From Selaginella moellendorffii (Eukaryota; Streptophyta; Lycopodiopsida; Selaginellales; Selaginellaceae): a stretch of DNA of 64,000 nt. The notes beneath the pieces are model-generated. The model had not been told where the DNA came from, made no database searches, and saw only the letters and a program-made list of their open reading frames with translations. Positions 23,121 through 35,192 of the stretch are shown here, piece after piece. Position numbers and translations under genes: made by a program. Every line of letters begins with the position of its first letter. The stretch's first letter is position 1. The stretch lies in the NCBI RefSeq assembly GCF_000143415.4, contig NW_003314291.1, positions 1,433,838 to 1,497,837 on the forward strand, read 5' to 3'.

Positions 23121-23929
23121 GTGGTGTGACTTATGCCACATCAGCAATGGAAAAGTGGTGTTTTTTCTCTTGAATTCTGCAGGATGGCTTCTAGGAGAGG
23201 ATGACACGTGGTACACTTGCTCTTGCCACATAACATATATAAGTTTTATGGGTTTTTTGACATAAGAGTCAAGTATATTATGAGTCTAGTGTTGCAGTAA
23301 GTGATTGTAGTCTTGCCACCTCATTTCCTGACAAAAGTTGGATGTTTTTGAGTTTTGTTATATCATACTTATCTCACCACATGTTATTCCATGTGCTCTG
23401 GCCAGTGGTGTGCACAACTATAGGGTTTAGGGTTTATGGTAGCAGACATTTGGAATAGGTCCCATGACACATGGCATATTTTCTTACATGTATTCCTTAT
23501 TTTGTACATGAGGTGGCATATATCTTTGGTAAGCATGAGGTGGCATGCCACATGGCACACCACTGGAAATGTTTGGCTCTTAAATGTATCTGCTCTGGAT
23601 ATGTTAGGCCTGGGATATGTCTATGTGGTCAAAAGTTGGCAGCATGGTGTTGATCACTGCCATGACAATCCTCTCATTGCTGCTGAGCTCCAACCATCAT
23701 GCCAATACAGCTGCTGCCTCTGAAAATGGCAAGGTACCCTGCCAGATGCTGGAATTTGGGCATTCCATCGGACCCAACTTGAAACATGGAGCAATGAGTC
23801 TAACATGTATACAAGTCTGTAAGTGTTCTGCATGAGGCTTGCAAGGCACGCTTAATATGAGCTCCTCAGCATCCCTTGCACACAAAATGATCCACACACA
23901 GAGAAACACCGTGGTCATCAACAGTGTTG
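23121..23929. other. Intergenic, no gene recognised
   Basis: AT-rich sequence with recurring short words (GGTGGCA, CCACATGGCA). Some of the right part may be degraded tail sequence of the PPR pseudogene. Confidence 0.4.
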
Positions 23930-24208
23930 ATCAGGATGCTCCTCCCTAATGGAAACAATCCAGAGTGGCTGCAGACGACCAAAACACTCATCTCACTCAC
24001 CTTGACCTTTCAAGGCCATGTCTTTGAACAGCTCCAGCCCTTGGTAACAATGCCCGTGGTGTGTGTAAAGGGAGAGCATTGAGTGCCATGAGTTACATGA
24101 ATCGCCCAAGCTCTCACCAAAGATCCCCCGAGCAAGCTCCACTCGTCCACATTTGGCATACATGTTGACGAGTGCCACGGCCACTGGAGCTAGAGAATCC
24201 AAGCTACT

Positions 24209-24320
24209 TGAAACGAACAAGAGAGCGAACCCTAGGCCAGCCTCCCAACCCTTAAGGCGTTACGGCCTTAAATCCCATAGGCCATGGAATATTCTCGGAA
24301 TATTCCCGTGGTTTGTGTCA
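24209..24320 (-). repeat. 3' LTR of gypsy C
   Basis: 112 bp, TG...CA ends, next to a polypurine tract on the minus strand. It contains about 30 bp (around AAGGCGTTACGGCCTT, itself near-palindromic) missing from the partner LTR. Confidence 0.8.
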
Positions 24321-24837
24321 TTCTCCCCTCCCAACACCACCTGCTTTGCATTATTGGAAATGCCACCTTGAAGATCTTCATCATCTTGCTTGAGCGTGCT
24401 TGTGAAAAATCAGAGGAGAAAAACAGTCCAAGATGTAGAGAAAAGAAAAGACATCTGCTGCAATCTTTCCACAGAAAGAGTTACTATCAACATAGATTAG
24501 TGCAGTGCTTGAGCCAATTTGGCAGACCACCAACTAAGCTATTATTGCTCACATCTAAGTCTTCCAAGTTACATAAAGACCCAGGATTAAATCATCATGA
24601 CCCAGCCACATATGGTAGCCTCGAGAAGCTAAACAAGCCTCAAATGAAGGGATTCCAAGGCAATACAGCCATGGAGAAAAGATGTGCAAACGGCAACACC
24701 AATGTCGCAACAAACGGTCACGAAAGAAAGAAAGCAATACAGCTTTCTCACATGATAATACGGTCATAGAAAACAAGAGAATGAGAATAGAACAAACAGC
24801 TCAAATCATATAGCAATACGGCTATAGAACTCAATTC

Positions 24838-27155
24838 TCCCCTTCCTCAGGAATGTCATCCAAATCATAACCAAAACTTGAAAACACTCTCTTCACGTCA
24901 TCCTCAGTTTCCCATGTAGCTTCATCCATGGAATAACCATTCCACTGAACTAACAACTCCCTAGTTGTTTTCCGGCGTGTTTTCACCAATCTTTGAGCAA
25001 GAATATTGGCCGGACCAGCCTTCTTTGCATCAATCTCTGGAACCTAGATGATGGACCGATCCACGATATCACTAGAGTGCAAACACACTTTAAGCTTGCT
25101 CACATGGAACGTTGGATGAATTTTCGAACTAACTGGCAAATCCAAAGTGTATGCAAGATCCCCCACACGCTGTAAAATTGTCCAAGGCCCACAATACCGT
25201 GGGGACAACTTAGCACTACCACTTCCTTTTAGAGATCGTTGTGCATCTGACAGCTTAAGGAAAACTTTGTCACCAACTTTGTACTCTTGATGACGACGAT
25301 GCTCATCAGCCAATCTTTTGTCTCGTTCTTGAGCTTGCCTCATGTTCAATTTTGCCAACTCAAGCTTGTCTTGCATATCCTCCAGGAAATCACAAGCATG
25401 AGGAACCAGAACCAAAGCCAAATTCAAACTCACAGGAGACCTAGGCTTATAGCCATACATCGCCATAAAAGGAGACATGCCAATAGCCGATTGATGAGCG
25501 CTATTGTAAGCAAACTGAAGCAAAGGCAAGTATTTTTCCCATACTCCCTGTCGAGTCAAGTTTCCCACAAAAGACCGTAGCATATCTTCTAATAACTGAT
25601 TCATGCGCTCTGTCTGCCCATCAGATTGTGGATGCTCACCACTACTCATGCTCAGTTTAGTCTCTAGTTTTTCAAAGACCATTTGCCAAAACTTGGACGT
25701 GAACTTAGGATCCCGATCACTCACAATGTCACCCGGCAAACCATAGAGACTGAATAACCGGTCTACAAACAACTGAGCAAGTTCAGAAGCTTTTATCGTT
25801 GTCTTCACAGGGAAAAAGTGAGCCATCTTCGTCAAACGATCCACAACAACCCAAATAGCATCATTTCCTTGAAAGGTTTTGGGCAAACCAGTGATAAAGT
25901 CCATCGAGATGTTATCCCACTTATTCTCGGGTACACGTAAAGGATGATAGAGGCCAACGAGCTTCTGATGATCAACTTTGACCGCCTGGCAGGTCAAGCA
26001 ACCACGTACATACTTCTCAACATTTGACTTCATCCCAGGCCAAAAGAAATGCCTTTTCACCAACATATACGTTTTCAATACCCCTGGATGCCCAACACTT
26101 GGCACATCATGACACTCAACCAAAATCCGTTTGATGAGTTTGTCAACACGAGGAACCACTACACGTCCCTTCTTCACCAGGATTCCATCTTGTATTTCGA
26201 ATGACGCAAACTTGTCACCCTTCAAATCTGTAAAGGCGTCCCTCAACAAAACCTTCGCGCAAATATCAGTGATAAAGGAGTCGAAGCCAACAAACTCCTT
26301 AAGCTCATCCAAGAGATCACTGGATAGCTTCACGAATGAGATAGAATTTACCATCCTGGATAATGCATCAACCATCTTATTGTCACCTCCATGCTTGTAC
26401 CGGATCTTAACAGACATTTCCTGCAGGAACTCTTGCCAACGAGCAAGGCGGCCTCGAAGATCCTTTTGTTGACTGAAATATTGGAGAGATTGATGGCCTG
26501 AATCCACATGGAAGTCCGATCCATAAAGATAATGTCGCCATTCCTTCACAGCAGCAATCACAGCATACAACTCCTTGTCTTGAGTAGGCCAATTCCATTG
26601 TGTGGCATCAAACTTATGGCTCATGTACGCAAGAGGATGCCCAACTTGAAGCAAAAAGGCTCCAATAGCAATGTCACTTACATCTGTCTCGACCACAAGA
26701 GGCTTTTCAGGATCAAAAATCTTCAACACCGGAGCAGAGATACAACATTGCTTCAAACGTTGAAATGCCACTTCACACTTCTCATCCCAACCATGAATAG
26801 TAGCATGTTTTGACGTATTCTGGAGAAGATCAGTTAAAGGGGCTGCTATCCCTGAAAAGTCCTTCACAAATCGTCGAAAAACTCTAGCCATACCAAGGAA
26901 ACTACGGAGATCATGCACTGTGGAAGGTATAGGCCAATCAACCATGGCCTGAATCTTTGCGGGATCAACTCTCACTCCATGTACCGAAATCAAATGCCTG
27001 AGATATCCAATCTCCTCTAAAAAAAACTCGCACTTGGATAATTTTGAGTAGAGCTTGTTGTCCCTCAAAAGTTGTAAAACACTTCGCACATGCATCTTAT
27101 GTTCCTCCACGGAAGAGCTGAAATGCAGTTTTCGGAACATCCTCTGGCTTGACAC
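24838..27155 (-). pseudogene. Gypsy C pol: RT C-part, RNase H, integrase, chromodomain-like tail
   Basis: A long minus-strand frame of about 700 codons (27155 down to 25044). The C-terminal RT part has KLYSKLSKCEFF and the FLGMARVFRRFVKDFSGIAAPL block. RNase H has VVETDVSDIAIGAFLL and ends DALSRM. Integrase has an HHCC-like finger (H...GCLTCQAVK), then MDFITGLPKTFQG, VSDRDPKFTSKFW and SGEHPQSDGQTERMN (the D, D, E residues). After TAG at 25044 the same frame continues with LVQWNGYSMDEATWE, a chromodomain-like strand and helix, to about 24838. Without that stop the protein would be a typical chromovirus pol. At the front, this frame begins right at a deletion that removed the RT catalytic YxDD segment. 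Confidence 0.85.
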
Positions 27156-28230
27156 AAATCTGATGATATCCTTGCCTCAAATCAATCTTCGAAAAATATC
27201 GAGCTCCACGAAGATGATCGAGCAAATCATCGATATGAGGGATTAGGAACATATTCTTCACTGTCCTATCATTTAATCCCTTGTAATTCACGCAAAGACG
27301 CCATGTACCATCTTTTTTTTTTTACCATCACCACTGGAGCAGCCCAAGGAGACTTGCTAATCCGTAACCACCCTTTCCGAAGGTATTCAGCAAGCTGCCT
27401 ATTAATCTCTTCATCTTCAGCAGGACTAGTACAAGTCAGTTGTCGCTGAAAGGGAGTAGCTCCAAGAACCAAATCAATCTTATGCTGAATTCCACGTTCT
27501 AGAGGCAAACCATTAGGTAACTCATCTGGAAATACGTCACAGAACTCCTCCTGAATGGAATCCACCTGTGCCTCATGCCCACGAACGTACTCCAAATCAG
27601 ACATGATCATATTAGAAAGAAATGGGTACACCACAAAAGAATTACCTATCTCATGCATGCATGTCACCAACTCCAAAGCGTTAATCAATGGAGTATCACT
27701 ATTGTCTGTCCCGACAATCTCGTTTATAGTGCCACCAACTTCAATACGCAGAACATTACGCTCCCAATCGATCCCTGGCTTCTTGTCATAAAACCATTCC
27801 TTCCCAAGAATAACGTCTGTGCGACCAAGATCCATAACCTGAAACGAAGGATGGTCAAGAATCCCTTGAACTGTCAAAGGAACACTTGGAGCCCATTCAC
27901 CGTAAACACAAGTGCTATGTCCATCTGCCATAACCACCTCGTAGATTACTGAACTCTTTTCCACAGGCAAACCAAGTTTCTTCACCACCTTAGAGCTCAA
28001 AAAGTTGTGTGTAGCACTTGGATCGAAAAGAATACTAACAGCATGTCCTTGAATGTCCCCCTTGGCCTTCACAAGTTGATTGCGCATAGAACCATTAATC
28101 TCTACAGAGTTGATACGAACTCAAGACTTAGATTCTTGAATTTTTGCCACAGGGTGTGGAAGAGCCACCACAGTAGATGCCTGAGCTGTATCCACGATGG
28201 ATTCCACCACATTCACCTTAGCATTCTTTG
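27097..28230 (-). pseudogene. Gypsy C pol: protease and N-part of RT
   Basis: The frame at 27269-28087 has a protease-like LFDPSATHNFLS (Asp kept, but the usual D-S/T-G altered to D-P-S), MADGHSTCVYGEW, and the RT lead-in WLRISKSPWAAPVVMVKKK. A shift at a run of ten T (27313-27322) moves the frame to 27097-27291: NYKGLNDRTVKN, IPHIDDLLDHLRGARYF and KIDLRQGYHQI. That frame then hits the deletion junction at about 27128. Just upstream (about 28240-28280) lies a knuckle-like CQKAGHHGKDC missing the first Cys. Confidence 0.8.
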
Positions 28231-28292
28231 ATCCCTTCACAAGAGGACAATCTTTGCCATGATGTCCAGCCTTCTGACAACTTGTCCTTCTC

Positions 28293-28930
28293 TCATTGGT
28301 CTAACCAATGTCTTTTTGCCTCATTGCCATCTCCACTCTTTGAGCTACGACGAAGCAACGGCCATTTCTTCCTTGAAAATGAAGTATTGGTGGGTTGGTC
28401 ATCACGTTGACCACTCCGGAGACCATCCTTTTGACCAGAGTTGACCAAGTTGACCAACGGTTTGGACAAAAAGATTTGAGCCTTAGTGATAGCATCAGTC
28501 AATGTTGCTGGAAAATCCTTCTTGACCTTCTGCTGCACATCCACCGAACTCAATCATTTGATAAAACATTGCACCTTTAGCAGCTTATTATAGGTGCCCG
28601 TGAGACTAAGGCAAAGATCACGGAACTTGCGGGCATACACATCCAAAGACAAAGTCCCCTGCCGATCTCTAACAACTGATTCACGAGATCAACCTCTTCA
28701 AACTTTTTGACAAACGAAGTGCGGAAAACCTTTGTCAAATCAGTCCAAGAAGTCGGCTTCAAATTAGCTTTGATGTAGTTCTTCCACCACGAAAAAGCAT
28801 GGCCTGTAAGCTTCGTCACAAAGAAATCTATCTTCACCTTATCCTCACAAGGATTGTGAGACCAACAACTTTCCCACAATTCCAATCAAAGATCAACCTC
28901 TTGACTATCACAAACATCCGGTGATGATTT
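28293..28930 (-). pseudogene. Gypsy C gag remnant
   Basis: The minus-strand frame 28577-28885 reads KIDFFVTKLTGHAFSWWKNY and TDLTKVFRTSFVKKF, typical of the gypsy capsid region (WW-x-N, then F...F). A second piece (28293-28553) holds the basic linker before the zinc knuckle. Frames are broken between the pieces. Confidence 0.65.
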
Positions 28931-29216
28931 CCATTCCATAATACCATAATCCTTGGCATGTTTGATGTACCAATGGTAATCACGAACATGAGATCGATTC
29001 AATCCTTGAGGGTTTATGTGAAGCAAAAAATCCTTAATGAGATTGACAGAATCCTTAACCTCCTTTATGTCGCTCTAAACCGCATCCTTGCCGTAGAATG
29101 ACATCATCAAAAGTTTCGTTCGCATCGTCATGGCTATCATCACTAATGCCATACTCATCAAGATCAATATCTTGCTCTCCTGCCATCCCCAAAAGAATGT
29201 GCTGCTCCAATACCAA

Positions 29217-29296
29217 TGAAACGAACAAGAGAGCAAACCTTAGGCCAGCCTCCCATTACATGGAATATTCTCGGAATATTCCTGTGGTTCGTGTCA
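29217..29296 (-). repeat. 5' LTR of gypsy C
   Basis: 80 bp, TG...CA ends; shares both flanks of the 112-bp LTR at 24209 but lacks its middle. Followed on the plus strand by the CTACT target duplication (29297-29301). Confidence 0.8.
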
Positions 29297-30152
29297 CTAC
29301 TGCTCACAATGTGGGAGTGCACCGGCCCACGCTCCCAAAAGGCTCACGAAAGTGCCTGCCTCGGGCTTGACCCCTTCTTCGCTCATCTTGTTGTAGAGCC
29401 GGAGGCTGGCATTGGGACTGTGCAGCAGCAGCGATCGTCGCGTTCCAGCAGACCACGTCCTTGTGCTGGATATCGTCGAAGATCTTTCTCGCCATCTTCA
29501 GGCTTCCACACTTGCCATACATGTTGAGCAGTGCAGTCTGGATGACCGCGCTCGGATTGTTCGCCTTGGCATGGATGGTGTCGTGGATTCTCTTGCCCGA
29601 CTCAAGATCACAGGCGGACAGAAGCGTGTACAAGGTTCTGTCGTTTGGATGAGCCGCTTGTTCCACACTCAATTCTCCTGTAGAGATCCAGGGCCACTCC
29701 TCATTGCATTTCAGGTTTCCATCGCCGCTACTGTGCTTGTCCAGTCCGCTCTCCCAGCTCCCACATTGTGATGTCCACGATCGGAGCTGACTCAAACTCG
29801 CCTAGTTCCTCCGCGACGGCATGCAAATTCACAGCTCGCTCGCAGGCCTCGGAAGAACAAGCGCCAAGAACAGTTGCGAGTGTGGCCTCGTTGGGCTGGA
29901 CACGTCCAAATTCATCTTCCTGTAGAGGGTCAGGGCATAGCCACCGATTATCCGTGGTTGATTCCATCAAGTTCCCGACACTGCAACAACCAACAAGCCG
30001 GACAATGCTGCTGCTCTTCTCCCTCCGCTCCGCCCAGATTCCTGCCGCATTCTCACGTACGCTTGCAATGCCTCCCCTTGGAGGCGCACTTCTTTCATGC
30101 GCTACCGCTACCTGATCCACATCTTTCCATGCATTTCTAGCCCTAAGCCCCG

Positions 30153-32035
30153 ATGGATGAGAGCTCCTTCGCCGGCCTCATCAGGCGGTGTGGCGATTCC
30201 AAGGATCTGTCCCGAGCGCACGAGCTCTACTCGAGGCTCCAGCGCAGTCGCGAGCGCCACAGCACGTACCTGGCCAATCTGTGCGCTCACATGTACGGCA
30301 AATGCGGCAGCGCCAAGGACGCGCGCCGCGTCTTCGATGAAATCCAAGAACCAAACGTCTTCTCCTGGACAATTCTCATGCAAGCGTATGCCGCAAATGG
30401 GCATCTGGAGCAGGTCGAGAATGCGTTCCACACAATGCCGGAGAGAGACACCGCCGCCTGGAATACGATGATCAAGGCATATGCCAGCAGAGGCCGCATT
30501 CGAGAAGCTAGAAGAATCTTCGATTTGATGCCCCACAAGAATGTCATCTCCTGGACTGCCATGCTTACTGCGCATGCCAACAGAGGGGAAATGGAGCAGG
30601 CGCAAGAGCTCTTTGACAAGATGCCCCACAAGAACACGGTGACGTGGAACGCACTCCTGACCGGGTATGCCACATCAGCCACTTGGACGAATGTGTGTGG
30701 ATCTTTGCCGCAATGCCCGGCCGTGACGCCGTGTCCTGGAACGCGATGATCCTCGCCTTTGCACAGCAAGGCCAGCTGGATCGCGCAAAGTCCACCTTTG
30801 ATGCCATGCCCAATCCGGATCTCATCTCCTACAGCATCCTCCTGGCAGCATTCGCGCAAAAGGCCCAGCTCCGGCGAGCGATCGAGCTGTTCAAGCTCAT
30901 CCATCGCCCCAATCTCGTCTGCTGGACGTCGATGGTCACTGCCTACGCCCGCGCCGGAGATTTGCTCTCCGCAAGGAACATCTTCGACAAGATCCCTCAA
31001 AAAGATCCCGTGTGCTGGAATGTGATGATCAGCGCCTATGTGGAGGCTGGGAGCCTCCAAGCCGCGAGAGCGCTCCTCCACGAAATGCCCAACCCTAACG
31101 CAGTGACGTGGACGGCGATGCTCGTGGCGTACGGCAACGCCGGCCACCTCGAAGAGGCGCGAAACGCATTTGAAATGGTGACGGACGGGAACACGGTCAC
31201 GTGGAACGCCATGATTAGTGCCTATGCCCGACACGGCCATCTGGACGAGGCCAAGATCTTGTTTGCGACATTGCCGGAGAGCGACAAGAATGTCGTGTCG
31301 TGGAACGCAATGCTCCAGGCTTATGCCGACAACCGCGAGCTTGATGGGGCGGAGCACATCTTCTGGGCGATGCCCGAGCATAACGTTGTGTCGTGGACGG
31401 CTATGGTGACTGCCAATGCCAAGTGTGGACGACTCGAGCAGGCCGACAGCGTCTTCGGTGCCATGCCGGAGAGAAGCCTCGTGTCGTGGAATGCGATGAT
31501 GGAGAGCTACTCGGATTCCGCTGGCCAAGGCCCGAAAACCCTAGAGCTGTTTCGAGAGTTGGAGCTCGTCGGTCTGGAACCTAATGACTTGAGCTTCATG
31601 AGCCTTCTCAATGCTTGCAGCCATGGCGGATTGAGCGAGCAAGGCTTGAGCTACTTTGGCCGCTTGAAGGCTTCTTCGGCAGTGGAGGGCAGCAGCCTAT
31701 CTCCGTCCCGGGAACACTACTGCTGCATAGTGGACATGCTGGGAAGATCCGGTCGTTTGAGAGATGCGGAAGAGCTCGTTGAGTCGATGCCATTCGAGCC
31801 GGGAGTCGTCGAGTGGGGATCACTTTTGGGAGCTTGCAAGACATACAGTGATGTTGATCGAGCTTCCAGGGCGGTCGAGAACATCGTTGAGCTCAATCCA
31901 GGAAATAGAGCTGCCAATTCGGCTCTGACACTGCTGTCTAACGTGTATGCTGCTGCTGGCAGGATCAGAGAGGCGGAGGCTGTTCAGACAAGACTGAGAT
32001 CTAGAACACGAGTTAGATCAGATGGAAACAGTTGA
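30153..32035 (+). CDS. PPR protein, one frameshift
   Basis: Two overlapping frames make one PPR protein of about 627 residues. From ATG 30153 (MDESSFAGLIRRCGDSKDL) the frame gives HMYGKCGSAKDARRVFDEI and further units to about 30670. The match then moves to the frame starting near 30670, reading SHLDECVWIFAAMPGRDAV and on to the end. A single base missing near 30670 explains this; it is either a recent mutation or an assembly error. The repeats are mostly of the short type (DAVSWNAMI, HLDEAKILF). The C-terminus has ACSHGGLSEQGL, DMLGRSGRLRDAEELVESMP and SNVYAAAGRIREAEAV, i.e. an E-like region without DYW. Such proteins bind organellar transcripts, often for RNA editing. The short leader contains CCCTAA. 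Confidence 0.78.
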
Positions 32036-32057
32036 CAAAATAAAACTAACCTTTTGG

Positions 32058-35000
32058 TCATGCATTCCTGCTTCTTTTAGTTTGCCTCGCCTGACCGCCA
32101 GTTGTGGCCACCCTCTTGCTGGAAGACGCCTCCTTCGTGTCCGGACCATCTGTATTCTTTGTGGTATACTCGTTTAAGGTGGTCATTATCTGCTCTCCAT
32201 ACTTGGATGACTTGGTTTTGCCAATGATTTCGTCCAGCTTACCAATGTAATAACAAAAGCGTCAAAGTAGAATCAGCAAAATAGTTACCTCCGTGATTGA
32301 TGTGGGGACGTGTGAGGACAGTCTCTTGATGTGCTGAGAAGAAAGCACAGCATAAGGAAAAATGCCACCGTCGGCAGCAGCCAGTGTCTGGCGAAGTGTA
32401 TCAAGCATACGAGCCATGCCAGACTGCATGGCGCAATCGTCCAGAGTTGTCTTCACAGGTCCTCTCTTCTCACATTGTTCAAGGATGACCTTTCTTTTGC
32501 CTGCGGTCAAACAAATACCATGTTTCATGTCAAAAATATACATGAAGGAAGTTCACCTTGCAATATAAGTCTTGCTGCCGATCCTGCCTTTACGTAGGCA
32601 TTTGTAGCATAAGCAGTATGTTGAAAGTCCTCTCGCTGTATATGAAAAGTTTGGGTCACACAGTTTACACAGAATAAAACTTGCCAATGTGCCATCTAGA
32701 ATTAGTTGAAGAATGATCTGCTCTGCATCGTCCTTACTCATCTCCTTGTCACCTGTTTGGGATTGCAATATATGCCCGTAAACGCCGCTTATATGGTTAC
32801 CTGCCTGTCGTAGCTGACTTCTCCACAGATCCACAAGCTGCAGCAACGTAGTTTTCTTGTCACTCTCCGCAACGTCCATTACAGACTGCACGAGGGACTT
32901 GCCGTACTCTGCAAAACATGCACGCGCCTTAATGCAACAGAAAATGTAAGTTCAAGGGCAAATGTACCCGTAACATCCTTCTCAACAACGTCGTTCTCAA
33001 ATGCGCAAGTATCGCACATTCCTGAGTAGACACCTCTGGTATCAGCCTAAAAGCTTAATCAACAATCAAACCGTACCGTTGCACTCTTGTACTTGTTCGG
33101 CAAAATATTGAAAAAACGCCGCTCGCCGACACCTTTGTTTCGACTGCATCAAGGTCATCATTGTAGAATTTACAATCTCTTAAAAGAAACAGAAGAGCAC
33201 CTGACAATAGCGAGCCATTGCGTAAAGATTCTGCAAGCCCGTATTTTCGGAGAACACCATGCAGCTCTACATAATTTGTACTGTCAGTTCCACAAGAGAT
33301 GAATATAAAGAGCTTTTACTTGTCGAGGGACATCAGCTGGCCTGAAAAATAATACGCAGCGAGATGGAAGTCCATCACGGCCAGCACGTCCGCTCTCCTA
33401 CTGGCCAAGCAGTGTTAGCAGTTTACAAGCAGGAAAATGGCGGAAAAACACCTGATAATACGTCTCCAAGGATTTACTCAGGGTATGGTGTATAACAAAA
33501 CGCACTGCAAACACAAGGTCACATTCAGACCATAGAACAAAAACACCTAACCATCTGGTTTGTTGATTCCCATGCCAAAGGCCACCTGTATCTCATGTTT
33601 ATTTCTTGAAAAAACTATAAAAGACCGATTTACCGTGCCAACAATCACTTGGAGCTGGTTGCTACTCCACCTGAACGAAAGTATCACGTCTGTTCTACTT
33701 ATGCTTACGAGAATACCTTCGATGAACATTTGTTCGAAGACCAGAGTCCATGTCCGCATGATAATGAGCAGCAGATATTTGACGCTTCCGCAAAGCGTCA
33801 GCGACCTGTTTGATGCAGGGCACACGATTTTTGTTTGAAATCGTAAAGCCAAGTACCTGCTCACACTCTTTACGTGAGAAACAGTAAACGATTCCGGACT
33901 CATTGGATGGATAAGTCTCCTTTATAAACAATGCGATGTCTTCAATAACGTCGGCCGCAACCTGCTTTTTATCACGGACCTGGACAAAAGAAATCAAAAT
34001 AGAAAACGAAAAAAACAAGAGATGCCGATCATCGCGCCTTACGAAACGAAATACCTCGTAGAAAAGGTTCGGACGATTGACGGAGCTTGTAAATCTCTCG
34101 CATGGCAGGATTTGCAGCATCTCCTGCAAATCTCTTTGAACACGCCCAGTTGCAGTGGCCTTTGCAAAATGTTCACCGGCCGAGACGATCGATTAAACAG
34201 AGAAAAATTCAGATGTAACTCACAGTTAACGCAATCATAGGTACTTTAGGAAACTGCTTCTTCAGAATCCCCAAGTTTTTATAATCCGGCCGAAAGTCGT
34301 GTCCCCATTGGCTGCAGCAATGTGCTTCCTGTAAGTAAATCTTACAAAGAGCTGAAAGGAATAGCATAAAAGGAAAACTCACATCGATAGCTACAAGAGA
34401 GAGACGTCCGGCCCGGTTACACTTTTCAAGCTTCGACATGAAACGTTTACTTTTCGCAATCTTCTCCGGAGTAACATATAGAATCCGCAAGTTTCCGTCG
34501 CCCTTCTCAAGAACTCTATAAATCTCCTTTTCTTCCTCCTTGGAGGTTGTCGAAGTCAGCATGGCGGCAGAGACTCCCAAAGCAGCCAGTCCCATGACCT
34601 GCATTACTGTCACTCAACGAAGCTCCAACGAAAGGAAGAAAAAAAAAGTACCTGGTCTTGAATAAGGGACAAAAGGGGACTAACAACAAGAGCAATTCCT
34701 GGCCGGAGAAGAGCTGGAAGCTGATAGCACAGACTCTTCCCTCCTCCTGCCGCCATAACAACGACCACATTCTTGTTACTCATCAGCGCGTTTACAATCT
34801 GCAAGGAGCAAGCAAGAACAAATCACACACACAAAAAAAAAAAAAAAGGAAACTGGAGAACGAGACCTCTCTCTGGTTCCGCCGGTAAGTGGAAATGCCA
34901 AAGACATTGAGTAGCAAGTTGGATGCCTCGTTATCCCACTCAAAGTTTCCAGACCAGTCCTGCTCAATGATTTGGATATCATCCTCCTCGGAAGCTCTGC

Positions 35001-35192
35001 AGCAGTCGATCAGCTGGCGAAGCTCCGCTTGCTCCTCAAGAAGACGCGCTTGGCGATCGCAGAGAACGGCAATCTGAGCTGTGAAAGCAAATAGATCACG
35101 CTCCTGGAGGACATTTTCCGTTTCCTACCTTGAACCTCCTGGAGCTCAGCATCAACGGCCTCCAGGCGCAGCGCAACCTCCTCCTCCGCCAT
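32058..35192 (-). CDS. RECQL2: RecQ-family ATP-dependent DNA helicase, RECQL2/WRN-like
   Basis: Twenty exons on the minus strand, upper bound first: 35192-35129, 35078-34867, 34798-34652, 34598-34383, 34328-34224, 34159-34055, 33979-33857, 33805-33717, 33670-33634, 33585-33552, 33504-33452, 33397-33320, 33266-33201, 33143-33077, 33021-32968, 32908-32801, 32752-32681, 32631-32557, 32500-32289 and 32237-32058. All have GT/AG ends and joining phases, giving 698 aa, about the Arabidopsis length as I recall it. Motifs: AAGGGKS Walker A (K113), [17 protein letters not shown] (from 213), [47 protein letters not shown], the RecQ zinc cysteines in CRRAAFF...CNGMCDTC, and a winged-helix/HRDC-like tail with a basic end. 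It unwinds 3'-5' DNA structures in repair and recombination in the nucleus. Introns are often only 46-60 bp. Confidence 0.93.

Larger units (their letters stand above)
24209..29296 (-). mobile_element. Ty3/gypsy chromovirus-like element with very short LTRs (gypsy C)
   Basis: Complete outline on the minus strand. Short direct terminal repeats start TGAAACGAACAAGAGAG and end GTGTCA: 24209-24320 (112 bp) and 29217-29296 (80 bp, with an internal deletion). CTACT target duplications lie outside both ends (24204-24208 and 29297-29301). A polypurine tract (GGGAGGGGAGAA on the minus strand) abuts the 3' LTR. A TGGTATTGGAGC primer site lies next to the 5' LTR (about 29203-29214). The coding region runs gag, zinc knuckle, protease, RT, RNase H, integrase, chromodomain-like tail. 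It is inactive: see the separate coding entries for frameshifts and an RT deletion. Confidence 0.88.
23930..30120 (-). pseudogene. PPR (PLS-type) pseudogene split by a gypsy element
   Basis: Minus-strand PPR pieces lie on both sides of the gypsy C insertion. The upstream part (29302-30120) has QPNEATLATVLGACSS, then LLSACDLESGKRIHDTIHAK and LLNMYGKCGSLKMARKIFDD with DVVCWNATIAA. The downstream part (23930-24208) has LVNMYAKCGRVELARGIF, SWHSMLSLYTHHGH, GLELFKDMALKG, and a CSHSGL remnant. Taking out the element and one copy of the target duplication joins HSHIVSS directly to LDSLAP in one frame, as expected within a PPR protein. The upstream part already has frameshifts (near 29740 and 29350), so the gene was probably decaying independently. 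It lies head-to-head with the PPR gene at 30153. Confidence 0.8.
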
